64,000 nt of DNA, from assembly GCA_947846985.1 (NCBI GenBank), contig CANTUZ010000001.1:36790727-36854726 (forward strand), given 5' to 3'. Under the pieces are notes generated by a model. It saw only the letters and a list, made by a program, of their open reading frames with translations. It ran no database searches and was not told the origin of the DNA. Made by a program: the position numbers and the translations under genes. This DNA comes from Fratercula arctica. Its lineage: Eukaryota; Chordata; Aves; Charadriiformes; Alcidae. Shown here piece by piece: positions 51,427 to 64,000 of this stretch (position 1 is the first letter of the stretch; every line of letters starts with the position of its first letter).

Positions 51427-52112
51427 GAGAATCATAGAGTGGTTTTGGTGGGAAGGGACCTTTAAAGATCATCAAGTCCAACCCTCTACAACGGGCAGGG
51501 CCTCACCATCCTCATAGTAAAAAATGTCTTCCTTATATCTATTCTAAACATCCCCTCCTTTAGTTTAAAACCGTTACCCCTTGTTCTGTCACTACAGGCC
51601 CTATTAGAAAGTCTGTCTCCATCTTTCTTATAAGCTCCCTATAATATATTGATAGGCTGCAATGAGGTCCTCCCGGGAGCCTTCTCTTCTCCAGGCTGAA
51701 AAACCCCAACACCTTTCTTCAAAGAAGAGGTGACTCAGCCCTCTGACCATTTCTGTGGCCCTCCTCTAGATCCTCGCTAACAGATCCACGTCTTTCCTGT
51801 GCTGGGGACACCAAAGCTGGATGCAGCACCCCAGGTGGGATCTCACCAGAGGGGAGTAGAAGGGGAGAATCCTCTCCCTTGACCTGCTGGCGATGCTTCT
51901 TTTGATGTAGCCCAGGATATGGTTGGCTTTCTGGGCTGCAAGTGTACATTGTGAGGTCATATCCAGTTTTTCATCCTCTGGTATCCCCATGTCCTTCTCT
52001 GCAAGGTTGCTCTCATTACATTCATCTCCCAGTCTGTACTGAAATTGGGGATTGCCCTGACCCAGGTGCAGGATATTGCACTTGTCTGTGTTGAACTTCA
52101 TGAGGTTAATGA
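51427..52112 (-). mobile_element. CR1 LINE, 5'-truncated, antisense
   Basis: About 690 bases of avian CR1 on the minus strand. The 3' end is at 51,427 (AGAATCATAGAG, then 'GGGACCTTTAAAGATCATC'). The 5' break is near 52,112. The minus strand from 52,101 encodes the end of the reverse-transcriptase ORF: it starts MKFNTDKCNILHLG, passes SLAEKD-like and SRSRERILPFYSPLVR segments, and stops near 51,766. The C-terminal continuation then appears in another frame, so the copy is frameshifted. CR1 is a non-LTR retrotransposon that usually leaves 5'-truncated copies, as here. The copy is non-functional and antisense to the host gene. Confidence 0.95.
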
Positions 52113-53347
52113 TTCTTCTTTCATACTTTTGGTAGCCAAACTAGAGAGAGAGCTTACTCCAAAAATATTTTAGTCTCTGTATTAAGAATTTAACCTGATT
52201 TTCCCTCTAAAAGAGCCTCCTTTTTTCCATTGAGTAGGTAGGGAACATAAAAATGCTAACTTCTTAATTTACGTATCTAAGCAATGTAGCCTTCCCAGAA
52301 CACAGATTATTTTTAGTCTTTATAGTGGTACAATTTCAGCCCAACTACAGTATAGTTGTGAGAACTTCACAATACTTCTGTGAACCATTTACTCTGCTGA
52401 ACTAGTAAATATTCCTTCATGTGTTGATCTTGTCCAAGTATCTCCCTGGTTAAGGTAGCATAATTTTCCTGACATAAAGAGAGCTAAAACTTTCTGCTAC
52501 ATGCAAGTTGTTGGCTTTTCAGTCCATATCATGTGCATTATGTCACCTAATCTATATGATATATCATCTAATCATGATATATAGATAGGACCTGAAAGTA
52601 CACTGGTAATTATGCTGTTCACCACAAATGTGGGTCCTAGTCATGGAAGATAAGTTCTATTATTGCTCATTTCTGACAAGAAGGTATAGCACGTTCTCCC
52701 TAGATCAAACAAGCTAGACAGATCGCATGGTTGACAGTATTAAATAATGCAGAGACACAGGAGTATAAGAATAATGAATGTCTCATCCTTCTCTTTAGAT
52801 CAGCCACCAGTGCACTGGCAAGTCTATGCCGTGACCCAAGTCCAGACTGAATTTTCAAGAATATTAAACTTGCTTAGATTTTTTTGATTAATTAACATCT
52901 ACTGAGCTTGCTCAGGATCTGGATGGTTGGATAGTGAATGTCAGTTTGTTATAGCTGGTGAATCTCATAACATTTTTTAGAATACTGTTTTTGCAAAGAA
53001 AGGAAAGATTACTTATTTGACTGTCTGTTCTAGTTAAGGATCAGTACCAGCCACCTTCCAGTTGTCATTGTTTGTCTTCCTAAGCTGCAAAGGGCATAAT
53101 TTAGATTCTTCGGATCACCATTTTCTTAGGGTATGATCTTCTTTTTTTTGGTGAATAGCTATATTGAATTTTGGGACTTTCGGTAGACACATAGCTTGTG
53201 CTTATTGCTGAAGTATATCCAACAGTCTAGGAAGCCTTCTGAATATGAACTATGTTTTTAACAAAAATTCTTCGCATGGTCAATCTGAGGCATTTGTAGG
53301 TTAGTATCTTCTATCTTGACACAGAAGGCCAAAGGTCAGGGCAAGAT

Positions 53348-53554
53348 AGCTCCTTTAATCCCCAAGTCAGTCTTTCAGAAAGCAGCTGAATGTTTCCTCA
53401 AGCAGTTTCATAAATTAGATTAAATGAATATGTTATCAGGTCAGAAACCCTATAAGCTCTTTCCATGGGAAGTTGTTGATAGCTTATATAATTAGCTGTT
53501 TTTTTCATGCTTTGCAAATATCCAAATAATCCATGCAAGATACATTTTTCACAA
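53348..53554 (+). repeat. Copy 1 of a 207-bp direct duplication
   Basis: Matches 57,605-57,811 base for base at a constant offset of 4,257, with no gap and 7 mismatches by my count (about 96.6% identity). Similarity stops abruptly at both ends. The content is complex, with 'TATATAATTAGCTG' and 'CATGCTTTGCAAAT' (POU/octamer-like) words, and shows no terminal inverted repeats, poly-A tail or known transposon signature. A short minus-strand open frame over it is not conserved-looking. Confidence 0.95.
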
Positions 53555-54424
53555 TCTCTAATGAAATGGCTCATGCAAGAAGGCAAGGATAATGCTCGAG
53601 TCTGACCATATATATGTCAAAATGTCCCAAACCCAGGATTTTTCCACTCCATTATAAACAAGGTGTCAGTGAGATCCTTTTTCAATTCTTTAATAAAAGA
53701 TCCATAAATGGACACTAGTGTTTTAAATTAAGTTATCATACCTGAACAGTTTGTTCTGTGTATAAATATATATCTTATAACATTAACATTATAGATGCAG
53801 AGTTGCACAGAATTGTATATTTACAAGACTACAGATTCAAGCAGCAGATACCAGATAGAAATGATTTCCTGTGAACTTTGACAACGTCAGAAAACTCAGG
53901 TGATAAAGTCTGGAGATAAGAATACAAATCAGATCTCATGAGGAGGAAGACAATTATCACAATATGTACAACAGCACAAATATTGAAAATAGAAAAGAAT
54001 TGAAATGAAATAGCAGAAAATAAAAGAAAAAAAAAAAAAGAGTTTAAGATAACTCAGGAGGAATTTCACCATGTGAAATATCAGTCTGCCAGCGCCCATC
54101 ATGTGGGTATCCAAGAAAACAAGACAGAAATCTTAAAGCCAGGAAAATTTCCTTCTGCAAAGATATGAGGACATTACTTTCTTCTGACAGCTATCATGTC
54201 TTGGTAGAACCCTCAAGTGATGTTGTGTACGTATAGTAATCATATCTTTAGTGCTGCACATGAAACATTACTTAACAGCAATTACAAAATCTCTGGTTTT
54301 GGTGGATGGTAGGAAAAAATACTGAATAGAAAGGATTTGTTTCTTCTAACAAGAAATATTTGTTCTTTGCTTTTGTACTTGAAGTTTCAGAAGAATTGGT
54401 ATTGCACAAAATTAGTTCCCCAGA

Positions 54425-54462
54425 ATTACCCTAACATACACGCATTATTACCCTAACATACA
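54425..54462 (+). repeat. Short tandem duplication, 16-bp word, period 22
   Basis: ATTACCCTAACATACA occurs at 54,425-54,440 and again at 54,447-54,462. It contains a telomere-like CCCTAA word but no hexamer array, so it is a simple local duplication. Confidence 0.8.
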
Positions 54463-55013
54463 TTTTACATCTAAGTAAAATTTAACAAGTGGATATCCAC
54501 TGGCAGTAGCAGTACTGTGTATTGGTCCTCCTAGTGTCATGAAGTCATGTCCTTGCGATGTCTTGAAGTTGAGATTCTGGCAATATTAGTCATTTTAAGG
54601 GCATATAATTGTGCATCTTTTTCAGATCAGCATAGTGAGCAGCGAGCCCAGTATCATAAAATAGCAAATTAAATCCTTGTAGTAACTTGCTATAGTAATC
54701 TATTTTGTAGAATTCCTATCAGTGAATGCTGAAACTGAAGGAAGTTGTATGGTTCCACAACCTTGGAAGAGATTATGTGAAGCTAGGAGGATCTACTTTG
54801 CCATGCAACAATACAGTATTGCATTACTTTTTTGTCCATACAAACTATGGTGGTGTGCAGAAAAATCTCTACCATAAACTATAGCACACATATCAATGTC
54901 ATATAGAAGAGATGTTTGTGTTTGTATTGAAGATGATGCTGTATATGCTATTTTTTTTCTCTTTTTATTTCCTTTTTTTTTTTACTTTCTCTCTCACCCT
55001 CTTTCTCCACACA

Positions 55014-55035
55014 CCCCCCCCCCCCCCCCCCCCCC
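55014..55035 (+). repeat. C22 homopolymer
   Basis: Unbroken C run flanked by a CACACA edge and a pyrimidine-rich stretch from about 54,951. The G-rich strand is the template strand of the host gene. Confidence 0.93.
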
Positions 55036-57604
55036 GTGCCCCTTCATCTCCCCTCCCAATAATCTAATAAACATCAATCTAAATTGCAATCTGGCAAGAA
55101 TCCAAATTTTCTGGGCACACATGAGTGCAAAGTAAGTAGCAACACACTATATGGCAGGTAGTTCTAAGCAGACTTTCAAGGCAATTTCAGGATATACCAG
55201 ATGCAGAGTGTCTTTCAGTTTCTTCTCACATTCTTGAGCATTTCCTGCTGGCTTCCAAACTGCCTTTTCTGTTTTGATTCCTTTGCTGGGTGCAGGTGAG
55301 GACGGTGTGGAACAAAAAGAGTTTTCTACAACTTCCATAACTTAAAAGTGAAACTATATAGTCAGTCCTTTCAAGCATATGCTGAAGAACTCCTTCATGG
55401 AAATATTACTTTTTTTCGCAAAGTAAAATTTTGCATTACAAAAGAATTTTTCTGTTACCCATGCACATATTTATGGCTAACTTGACTGAGGACATTGCAG
55501 AAGCTATCCATGTAATCTTTCGTTATTAAAGCAGTTTCTAGCATTAGATACTGTTTAAAAAATCAAATGGTTTTTCTTACCTTATTACAAAGGAGGATTT
55601 GAGGTAGAGATTGGGTTTGGTTAGGGTTTTTGGTGTTGGGTTTTATTTTTTTTTATTTATTTTTTTTTTTTATTATTTGAAAATGATTTTTAACATTCTG
55701 CCTGGGAGGGAAACTAGACATCTTTCAGAAGAACAAAGGAAAATGAAATAATCTCATAATCTGTAACTATCCTACATGTAATTTTGCCTAAAGAAAAGAT
55801 ATTAATCTTTCAGATATTTTTTTAAATTCATATTTAGCTCTGTTAAACCTACTTTTCTACTGCAATGACATCATTTCTCTGTTCCTTTAAACCCTGCAGG
55901 TTAGAAACTGCAGTTTTGTGACCCTCTTAAAGAACAAGTATTTCAAAGATAAAGTAGGAATTTACATGTGTCTTCTGTGCTAATTTTTAACTATTTGTCA
56001 CCTCTTGTGAGACAAATGAAAGTAGAAAATATTTTTCCTCCACCAGGAGCCATCAGATTACATGGTGTCTCATTAATAGAATGTAGTATCTCGTCTAACT
56101 ATAATATAATAAATATGTGAGTGAAATGCCACATAAATGCAAAAATTTCTTGCAGCAGGCAGTCAGGAAAAATACTAAAATCAAAATTTTTTACACAAGT
56201 CTGACAGAAAATATTGAAAATATAAAATAGTTGCCTCAAATACCAAGAATATAAAAATAAACCACTGATAATACAGGGGGGAAAAAACCAACCCAGGTTA
56301 TTCAGTCCTCAGAATGCAAACATGAAGCATTATACATTCCTAAACCTATGGGGAAAATGTTCACCCATATCAGGCTTGTTTGGCTTTCATCTTTTAGAAA
56401 CTAACTCAACATTCATGGAATAATTTCAGTTAAGGTATTTGTGTAAAACTTAAGATAGAACCCTCCAATTACAATAGGTTGTGCATTCAGTTACACTTAC
56501 TGTGCTTTATTTGTTTACATATATCACAAAAAATGAAACCCATTCTATTTCTACATAGTATTGCCTTTTGTAATTTTTATCTTCCTTTTTTTTCTGGTGT
56601 GAACAAAAGTGAAGATTTATTAGACTTCTAGTACTTTTTTCTCAATTAGCCCCAACTTCTTTAAACATTTTTTTCCAAATGAATTAGGATCCTTTATTTA
56701 TTTTAATCAGTGAACTCTTCAGAAATTCAGGGGAAAACAGCATTTTGTACCTGTTTCTGCATGGAGGAACTCTTATATTTTAGTGGACCTTTTGAACATC
56801 TGTCAGTATAGTATTTTTCTATCTCTTTTAGGCTAAATGTCAAGTGCTAATTACTGAAGTATTGCAAAATTAGAAGTATTTATCATGGAACCATGGTTAC
56901 TTTTGAGACCCGTAGTGAGTTTATGTCAAATATAGAAAAGTAAAGTGAACCTATTTTGGCGAAAAGAAAGCATATACATAGACATATACTGAAAGACCAT
57001 CAGCCTCTATACAGAATGTCTATAAAAGGTCTGGAAGTCTTTCTGGGGTGAGTGTGATGGGAGATTATCTATCTATCTCAATCAAATTCCTCTGCTTTAA
57101 CTGGACAAACTGTGAATTTCACTCTCTCCCTTTAAATTTGATACCTGTCACAATAAGGGCCTTATGAACACGTGCATTTCCCAGACTTATTTTCAGGTGC
57201 TTCCATATGTTGTGTGAGCATACTTCAAGATCAGGAAAGATATGTATACAAATTAAATGAGAAGTCAAAGGAAAAAAAAAAGAAAAAGAAAGAAACATCT
57301 GCAGGGCATCAGTGTGAAAAAAATGTTTAAGCTGTCTGTTATTAACTACTCAACCTGTTTTATGCTGGATTTCTGCATAATTATGTTACAGAGGAGGGGG
57401 AAAAGAACAGATGTTGAATAAAGATTGAAAATAAGAAAATGAGACTGTTAAAAAAAAAAAAAGTAGTTGAGGTTGCTCTCAGCTAGATATTTTTTGGCAA
57501 GACTTTTAGACAGCAATCTATTTCTCAAATTCATTGCCCATTTCTGCAAGATTAATGTAAAACAAAATGTTTCTTTTTAAGTCTGATCAGTTGAACAATT
57601 ATAC

Positions 57605-57811
57605 AGCTCCAATAATCCCCAAGTCAGTCTTTCAGAAAGCAGCTGAATGTTTCCTCAAGCAGTTTCATAAATTAGATTAAATGAATATGATATCAGGTCA
57701 GAAACCCTATAAGCTCTTTCCATGGGAAGTTGTTGATAGCTTATATAATTAGCTGGTTTTTTCATGCTTTGCAAATTTCCAAATAATCCATACAAGATAA
57801 ATTTTTCACAA
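57605..57811 (+). repeat. Copy 2 of a 207-bp direct duplication
   Basis: The partner of 53,348-53,554 in the same orientation. Differences are AA for TT near the left end, then single changes at TGATATC, AGCTGG, CAAATTTCC, CATACAAG and TAAATTT. The flanks differ completely from those of copy 1. Which copy is ancestral cannot be told from this sequence. Confidence 0.95.
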
Positions 57812-60800
57812 GCTTTACGGAATAAATGCCACTAAACTAAACTTGTGTTAGTCTGTCCCCTTTCCTCACACTTGTGCCATGCTTTACAACAGACTGAACT
57901 ATCATTTTTTAAGAATGTCTAAATTTTTTTCTCTACTTAGTTGATATTTTCTGGCACTGGGTTTGAATACATTGTGAAATTGTTGTTAAGATAGAGCTAT
58001 ATAAAAAATGGGACTGGAACAACATGCAGAGTTACTACTCTCATTTGCATCACCACTACACTGTACTCTCCCTTTTAACCTGAGCAAATTATTTACCTCC
58101 ATGGGAGTTATTCCTGAATACACTCTGCAGTGGCCCTGAACTAAAAGAATCCTGTGCTTTAATGCAACTACTACCGCACTTTTTCAGAGATGGTTATTCA
58201 CAGGGTTAAGGTAAACTCAGAAACCATTTTGGGAGAAGGAATCGGATGTGAAATGAATCCTTTCCCCAAAGTTTTAATTTTCTTCTTGTTAACTAAAAAT
58301 ATTTTATTTTTCAAGCATTCCCGACTTTGCTTTCCTTTGCTATCCTCACCCTACATACCATCACAAGTAGACTTCAGTCTGCTGAACTGCTTCTTTCAGG
58401 TGAGCAAATACTTCATCTGCTAGCTTGCGATCCGAAATTTACATGCGAGATAGATAGAAAATTCTGTAGGGTTTGTTTTTTGAAAAGCCACAGCTTGAAA
58501 AGTCACAGCTCAGAACTCGATAGACTGTGTTATTTATTGAAGAGCTTACAAGTAGTTTGATGAAGAAACCTCATATTTGTATGCATTTTGTATTCAAAGA
58601 ATTTAGACATAAATTCCGTCTGAAAAAAAACCAAACAAACATTCAAAATTATATCAGTGTCTTAGACTATTTGCTTTGGTCCTTATAAGAGCTTCTAAAA
58701 GAAAGTATGTTGTTTGGAAGAGGTATGGATGTGAAAAAAATGACCATGTGAACTTGTATTACGTCAGGTGTGTGGTGTGTGCATGCCCATTTTCTAGATA
58801 CGTTCTTATTACAAAAACTTACTGTAATTGCAAGTGAATAGCAGTAGCTCAATGTTATAGTATGTTTAATACTGCAACTGTGCCATTACCACCAATCTCT
58901 ATAGAAAACCATGGTTCAGGGGTACCAGTAGGTTGATGGATCTGTCTGTGGAATCAGAACAAATCTTTCTTATGATTCATTTTTTTGCTGCAGATAAACC
59001 ATAAAACGAAGACAGCAGATTGATGGAGGTTTAGTTTTTCTGCTCTTGTTTTAAACAGTAGATGTAGAACAGGTTCTTCTATTTTATAGCCTGAAGCTGA
59101 ACTGTCAACATAAAAGATGTACGGACTTAATACCCAAGAGCTGGGCAGAAGAATTTCTTCCCACTTTTTTTAGAGCAGATTAAACACCACACAATATCGT
59201 TCATTACTACCTACTGTAAATTTATTGAAAAGGCTGTTTTTGCTAAAGCATGAAAGACAGTGAACTTTGTCTTATTACCTGCTTTACTGCAAGACACAGA
59301 TTTCAGCTGAGAATGAAAAAGTTTTTCATTTATAACCTGCCTGTCCATATTGTGAGAAATTCTATACCTGACCAAAAATATAAAGCTTGAAACATTATTT
59401 CTGCTTTTTGCCTGTGTAAGCGCATGTGATTGTGTCTTACTTGGTGTCATGTAACTGCAGTCAGTATACAATTACGAATTTATTAAATCTGTACTTCATG
59501 GGGGAAAAAAACCTCAAAATGATTACAATATGCAAATTAACATAACCAAAGGTGATAACCATTCAGGTTTTGTTCAGCTTTGGAGATTAATTCTGGGGTT
59601 TATTTTTAGTTCTGGATATTTTTATTCAATGAAAAAGTAAAGTTGTGGACATTTCAGAAAACCGTACGTCGACTGTCAAAAGAGCATTGTATTACATATT
59701 TTGAAGGAGGAATAGAGGAAGAGAAGCATGAACAGACAAACAGAAAAACAAGATGAGAAACAAAAGACTGAGGAATAATTAAAAAAAAAAAGAAAAGTAT
59801 TATTAAAGAATATATTTCTTTTCACTTACTTGGCAATAGTTTATATTTCATGAAAGCAAACATGCTTTTCAGAAGATATTTCTTCTGTTCATCACTACAG
59901 ATATACGTGTATATTTCTAAAAGAAGATCCTCTAGGTGTGCATAGGACAAAAAGTCCTGCTGCCTTCATTTCAGCTCAGCTCCTTTTGAGTAAAACACCG
60001 GAGGTGAGAAACAGCTTAAATTAGGCCTTAGCTAGCATCCAGTTTGTACATCTTTTAAAATTCATCACGCTTCTTTTTCCCACAAAACAAAATTAATTCT
60101 TAAATTTAGGTTATGGAAGTGGTTACAGTTATGTATTGTTGCTATATATTTATGACAGAACAAATACTGGTAAAACAATCTTCAAGTAAAAAGGTTGTGT
60201 TGAAATCCATTCTGGTTTAGAGCTTACTGGATAAAAAACTTCTTTTGTGTTACATAACTTTTTTTTTTTCCAATTTTGCTTAAAACCAGTGTAAAGGAAA
60301 ACAAACAAACAAACAAACAAAGCCACACCTAGTACAGCTGAGTGTAACCACAACTGTTGAAATAAGCTAAAAGTTGAACTTGAAGGGATTTGTGACTTAG
60401 TGAGGCAAAGAAACTCTTTTAGAAGGTGGACTGGGAGTTTTTTATAATCACTGATGTTATTTTTATTTTATTTTAGTTTTAATAGGATTTTGCCTTTAAG
60501 CATAGCAGGTATATACCAAACATTCCCTCTTACTGCATGATTGCCAAGACATATTATGTGCATACTTGTAAATTTTTTTTATTTGTGCTTTGAATTCTTC
60601 AGAATGATCTATTGATAAATGTTCCATTTGAAAATATTATCTTTTTTTTTTTTTTTCTATTCATGCTTAAGCTTGCTAGCTTTAAAGTTTGTTGACCTGA
60701 AAGTTTGTATTCATAAATTTCCCTTCCTTGTGTGAACTGATCTTGGATGCTACTTAAAACTGTATCCAAATATTTATTGTGGTCTGAAGGTTTATAATAT

Positions 60801-63800
60801 AGCACATGCTGGACAATGGCTAAGTCTAAACTTGAAATTCTGATTTATAGAAACAGTTCTCAGCAGAAGTATTTCCTCAGCTTTTGACTTCCCCTCCCTT
60901 TTAATCTTTATATTTTGATCTGACAGAAATATGCTGGCCTCTTATAGTTAATTTTGTCCTGTAATCTCTTGAAACTTCTCCTTGCTTGTCCTTTGCTCCA
61001 AGTGTGAGAGTACAGAAGCTGATCTGCTTGATTTTTGAAGTAGCACTAGGAGATGTTTTTCCTTATGGAAGGGGTAGGAATATAAGCAAGTTAAGTTAAA
61101 CCAGTTCTTTCTTGACTGCTGTAGGATGATATGGTTTTCATTAATCATGTATGTGGTGTTGTGTGAAGTAACACAGCTGGGCACAACAAGCTGGAGCGTG
61201 TCTTCTAAGAAATTTCAAAACAGCTTTCTTGAAAACTGCTGTGAAAGAAATAGCACATTTTTGTGGCAAGACTGATTAATCAAAATAGGACTTTCTTAAC
61301 ACAGAAACAAAAAGAATCCAATTAGATGTCGGTCCTGCAGCTCTGCCCATAATCACTGCCAAAATTCTCTGCAAAATGTCTCGTTATAGAAGACTGTATT
61401 TTGGGTAGAGAACCAAGTATTTTCCTGTATTTCTGCCCAAAGATGGTAGCCTGCATCTACGTTTAGATATTTGGAGTGCAATTTTGGTCCATATTCATAC
61501 ACCTAATTAACAATGGGATTTAGACCAACTGTAAATATATACATTAGCGTGTACATGGTGTTGACTTTCTTAAATAGGTCTCCATGTACTATAGTGGGAA
61601 GTTAGACACCTATCTGACATAAGGACACTCTCCTTGGAGGCACAAAAGTGATGGAAATAGGGGCTATGTCCCACTTACCTTTCTGAGCTAGGTGTAAATG
61701 TATTTACCTGTCTGTGTGAACAGCACAAAGCAGTATTGCATGCTCAGTGGAAGTGTCTGAGTTAGTTCAGTGTCAGAATCAACCCGGGCACATTTGTGAA
61801 TCTTTTTAATGGATCTACTCTGCCTCTCAAGAGGTCATTTAAACATATTTTACATCAATTTGGCCAGAAAGTGATATTTGAAAAACCTAGCCTCTAAGTA
61901 GTTTATGGTAACATTCATGATCTCCTAGTGCCTTCCAGATTTTGAAGAAAAAAAATTCATATGTAGGGAGATCAGTCTTTCAACAACAGTTATGGAAAAA
62001 AAAGAATTTGGCTTTTAGATAAATTTTCAGTTTTGTTTTGTTTTGTTTTTTAAATAACTCCATGAAATTGCAATCTGTGTTTGCCTGTTTCCCTGATTAC
62101 CCATAACTTCTGAACCAGTGTCTGTCCAGGGACACAGGCCCCAAAAATAAGTTTCCACAAATTTTGTGGATATGGAGAGCTATAATAGACTATATAAGTG
62201 CCCAATATAAGTGAAAAACTGATGTCACAGATTATTAGACGCCGAAGACTCTTGACTGAAGAAAGTCATTAACAGTGCCTCAGTTACTGAGAAAGCTTCA
62301 AGCAGACTGTGCCTTGCAAGACACGTTAGTCAATAATATAAAAATTTGCAGAAAATAAGCTTTAATTAGTTCCATTGCTCATGGAACTGTGTTATTTTTA
62401 GCATGTAATGTTTGTAGACAGTGCAACAGAAACAGGTCTAGTGAGCAGAATTAAGCACAGGGAGACTAACAGCCCTGCGGAGAAGCTCAAGGAGGACAAA
62501 ACTGTCATGACCATGAACAGTAGTGGAACAAAGACGATGGAAGGCCAGCAAATGTGCAAGAGTTTTGAAAAAGTTTAGATATCCTTTGGTGGCAGATGGA
62601 AAGTCAGAAGATGGAATTGTCAGTGAAATGACACTCCAAAAATCAGGGACAAGCATTCTGACTTCTGAGGCTCTTGAGATGCTGGCAAGACATTTGATTT
62701 GCAAATACTGAAAGAATATACATGCATGTATACTGAAAGTATATACAATGCAGGGGGGAGTTTCTTTGCCTTCTCATATTCTTTAAGCAAACAATTTCTA
62801 TTTATTAGAATAAATTAGAGACAATTAATAAATAGGTCCTCAGCTTCTCCTGGTGTGCTCTCAGGTCCACTTCAATGAGCGATGGATTCTGCATGCCTCT
62901 GGGAGGTCTCCATTAGAGAAAGGGAAAATGCAAACACCACCAGCATGTTTTTGAGAATGCTACAGATTTTGCTCTGTACATGAGAGATAAGCAGGTGGTT
63001 CCTGGTATAATTATTAATTACTCACAATTATCACCAGTTGTATTATAGGACAGGATACACTTCTATGATAGAATAAGATTACAATATATGTCCTTTTTAA
63101 TGCCTAATGGCATCTTGTTAAATTATCCTCTATTTGTGGTTCTTTACCTGCTTTTACTCAAGTATCTCTAAAGCTGCTTGTTAAGAGAAAGCATTTAACA
63201 GATGTCCTTGCGCTCTGAGATTAATGCATTATAGATATAGAATTGTCTTCACGCTTCTTACAATCACCTCTTTTCACCTCTTCATTCAGTGAACACCTCC
63301 AGCTTGTTGTCACTGCACTTCATTGCAGCATAGGAGGTTTACAGGGTCAAAGCTAGTCTTGTATCTTTTGTTCTGCCATGCAAGTCTTGTGAGCTTTGCT
63401 CTCACTCTCGTACTTTCAATTTTAACGTGGCTTTTTTGTACTTTTATAATGACTTTTACGATTGTTAATAGGGTAATTAAGGACCTCTCATGCATTTCTG
63501 TTACAAATGTATGAAAATGTATGTACTGTAGAGACAGATTTGTGTCTATAATATAGATTCAACAATATCCTTGTGAACATTTATGTTTATGTATGTGTAT
63601 GAAGGTGATCTCTGACAAAGTGTCAGTGGCATACAATAAATTGCCTTTGTCCTGTAACTTTGCCAGACTCACCTCCCCTCAATCCACTAGTCTCTTGCCA
63701 GGATCTCTTCTAAGGTTCCAAATCTATATGTACATTAAAGAAGCAAAAATAAATTTAAAAAAAAAAAAAATTGACAGATGTTGCAAAATTTTGGGCAAGG

Positions 63801-64000
63801 TTGAATTTTCACAAATGAAATTAAAGTTTGCACTAATAGCAGCTTTTCTGTCATTATTATATACCATAGTTCAGGAAGATGGTGCATTCATGTTTGATTT
63901 TAATCATGTGTGATCCCATTGAAAATGAGGGAAGTTGTATATTCTTTCTGAAAGCCTATAAAAAACAAAAAATGAAAATATATACTGTAAACAGTTGAAA
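57812..64000. other. Intron 3 remainder, nothing specific recognised
   Basis: AT-rich unique-looking sequence with short A/T runs (60,641-60,657; 63,758-63,771). Open frames are all under about 110 codons and show no recognisable domains. No recent transposon was seen. Confidence 0.6.
60299..60321 (+). repeat. (CAAA)n microsatellite
   Basis: Five CAAA units; a simple repeat. Confidence 0.9.

Larger units (their letters stand above)
21375..64000 (+). other. PCDH17: PCDH17 intron 3, 5' portion
   Basis: Everything after the 173-bp exon is read as intron 3, more than 42 kb of it. The C-terminal coding exon of PCDH17 should carry an open frame of roughly two hundred codons starting with the Cys-rich CM2 region. 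No such frame exists here on either strand, so that exon lies beyond the window. The repeats and blocks inside are listed separately. The remaining sequence is AT-rich and stop-dense, with no other gene recognised. Confidence 0.75.

Noticed and set aside
54425..54462. Interstitial telomere repeat (CCCTAA words)
   Set aside because: Only two isolated words in a 22-base duplication; no hexamer array.
21375..64000. The last PCDH17 coding exon inside the window
   Set aside because: No open frame of the expected length with the Cys-rich second conserved motif exists on either strand.

Overview
The window reads as bird nuclear DNA, almost entirely intron of one neuronal gene. The avian call rests on a 5'-truncated CR1 LINE with its typical octamer-like 3' end (51,427-52,112, minus strand), a second short CR1 3' tail (about 44,175-44,276, plus strand), and an interspersed repeat at 25,239-25,700 that I recognise from many neoavian genomes. 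That last repeat makes a non-galliform bird more likely, but this is inference. No bacterial-style genes, RNA genes, CRISPR arrays or intact mobile elements were seen.

The only protein-coding sequence I can support is two small, closely spaced plus-strand exons: 20,977-21,035 (59 bp) and 21,202-21,374 (173 bp). Together they encode 77 codons of the cytoplasmic tail of a delta-2 protocadherin, best matched to PCDH17. Splice sites are consensus and reading phases agree across the 166-bp intron. The large first exon (ectodomain and transmembrane segment) would lie upstream of base 1. The last coding exon would lie beyond 64,000, because no open frame for the rest of the tail is present. The layout is therefore: intron 1, 3' part (1-20,976); exon 2; intron 2 (21,036-21,201); exon 3; intron 3, 5' part (21,375-64,000).

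Intron 1 is AT-rich with homopolymer runs, a 136-bp GAAA array at 11,183-11,318 and a few blocks that look like conserved noncoding sequence. Intron 3 holds the avian repeat near 25.2-25.7 kb and an ancient degenerate CR1-like LINE on the minus strand (about 38.8-41.3 kb). A 721-bp TTTTTC-hexamer array (39,718-40,438) has grown inside that LINE. The intron also holds the two recognisable avian CR1 fragments, several poly-G/poly-C runs, and an ungapped direct duplication of about 207 bp, 4,257 bp apart (53,348-53,554 and 57,605-57,811).

The most notable observations are the duplicated block, the very large pyrimidine array lying in the sense strand of the host pre-mRNA, and the splicing arithmetic of the micro-exon pair. 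In that pair both donors read directly into in-frame stops and every exon-skipping combination shifts frame. I found no convincing new biological system; most of the window is ordinary intron.
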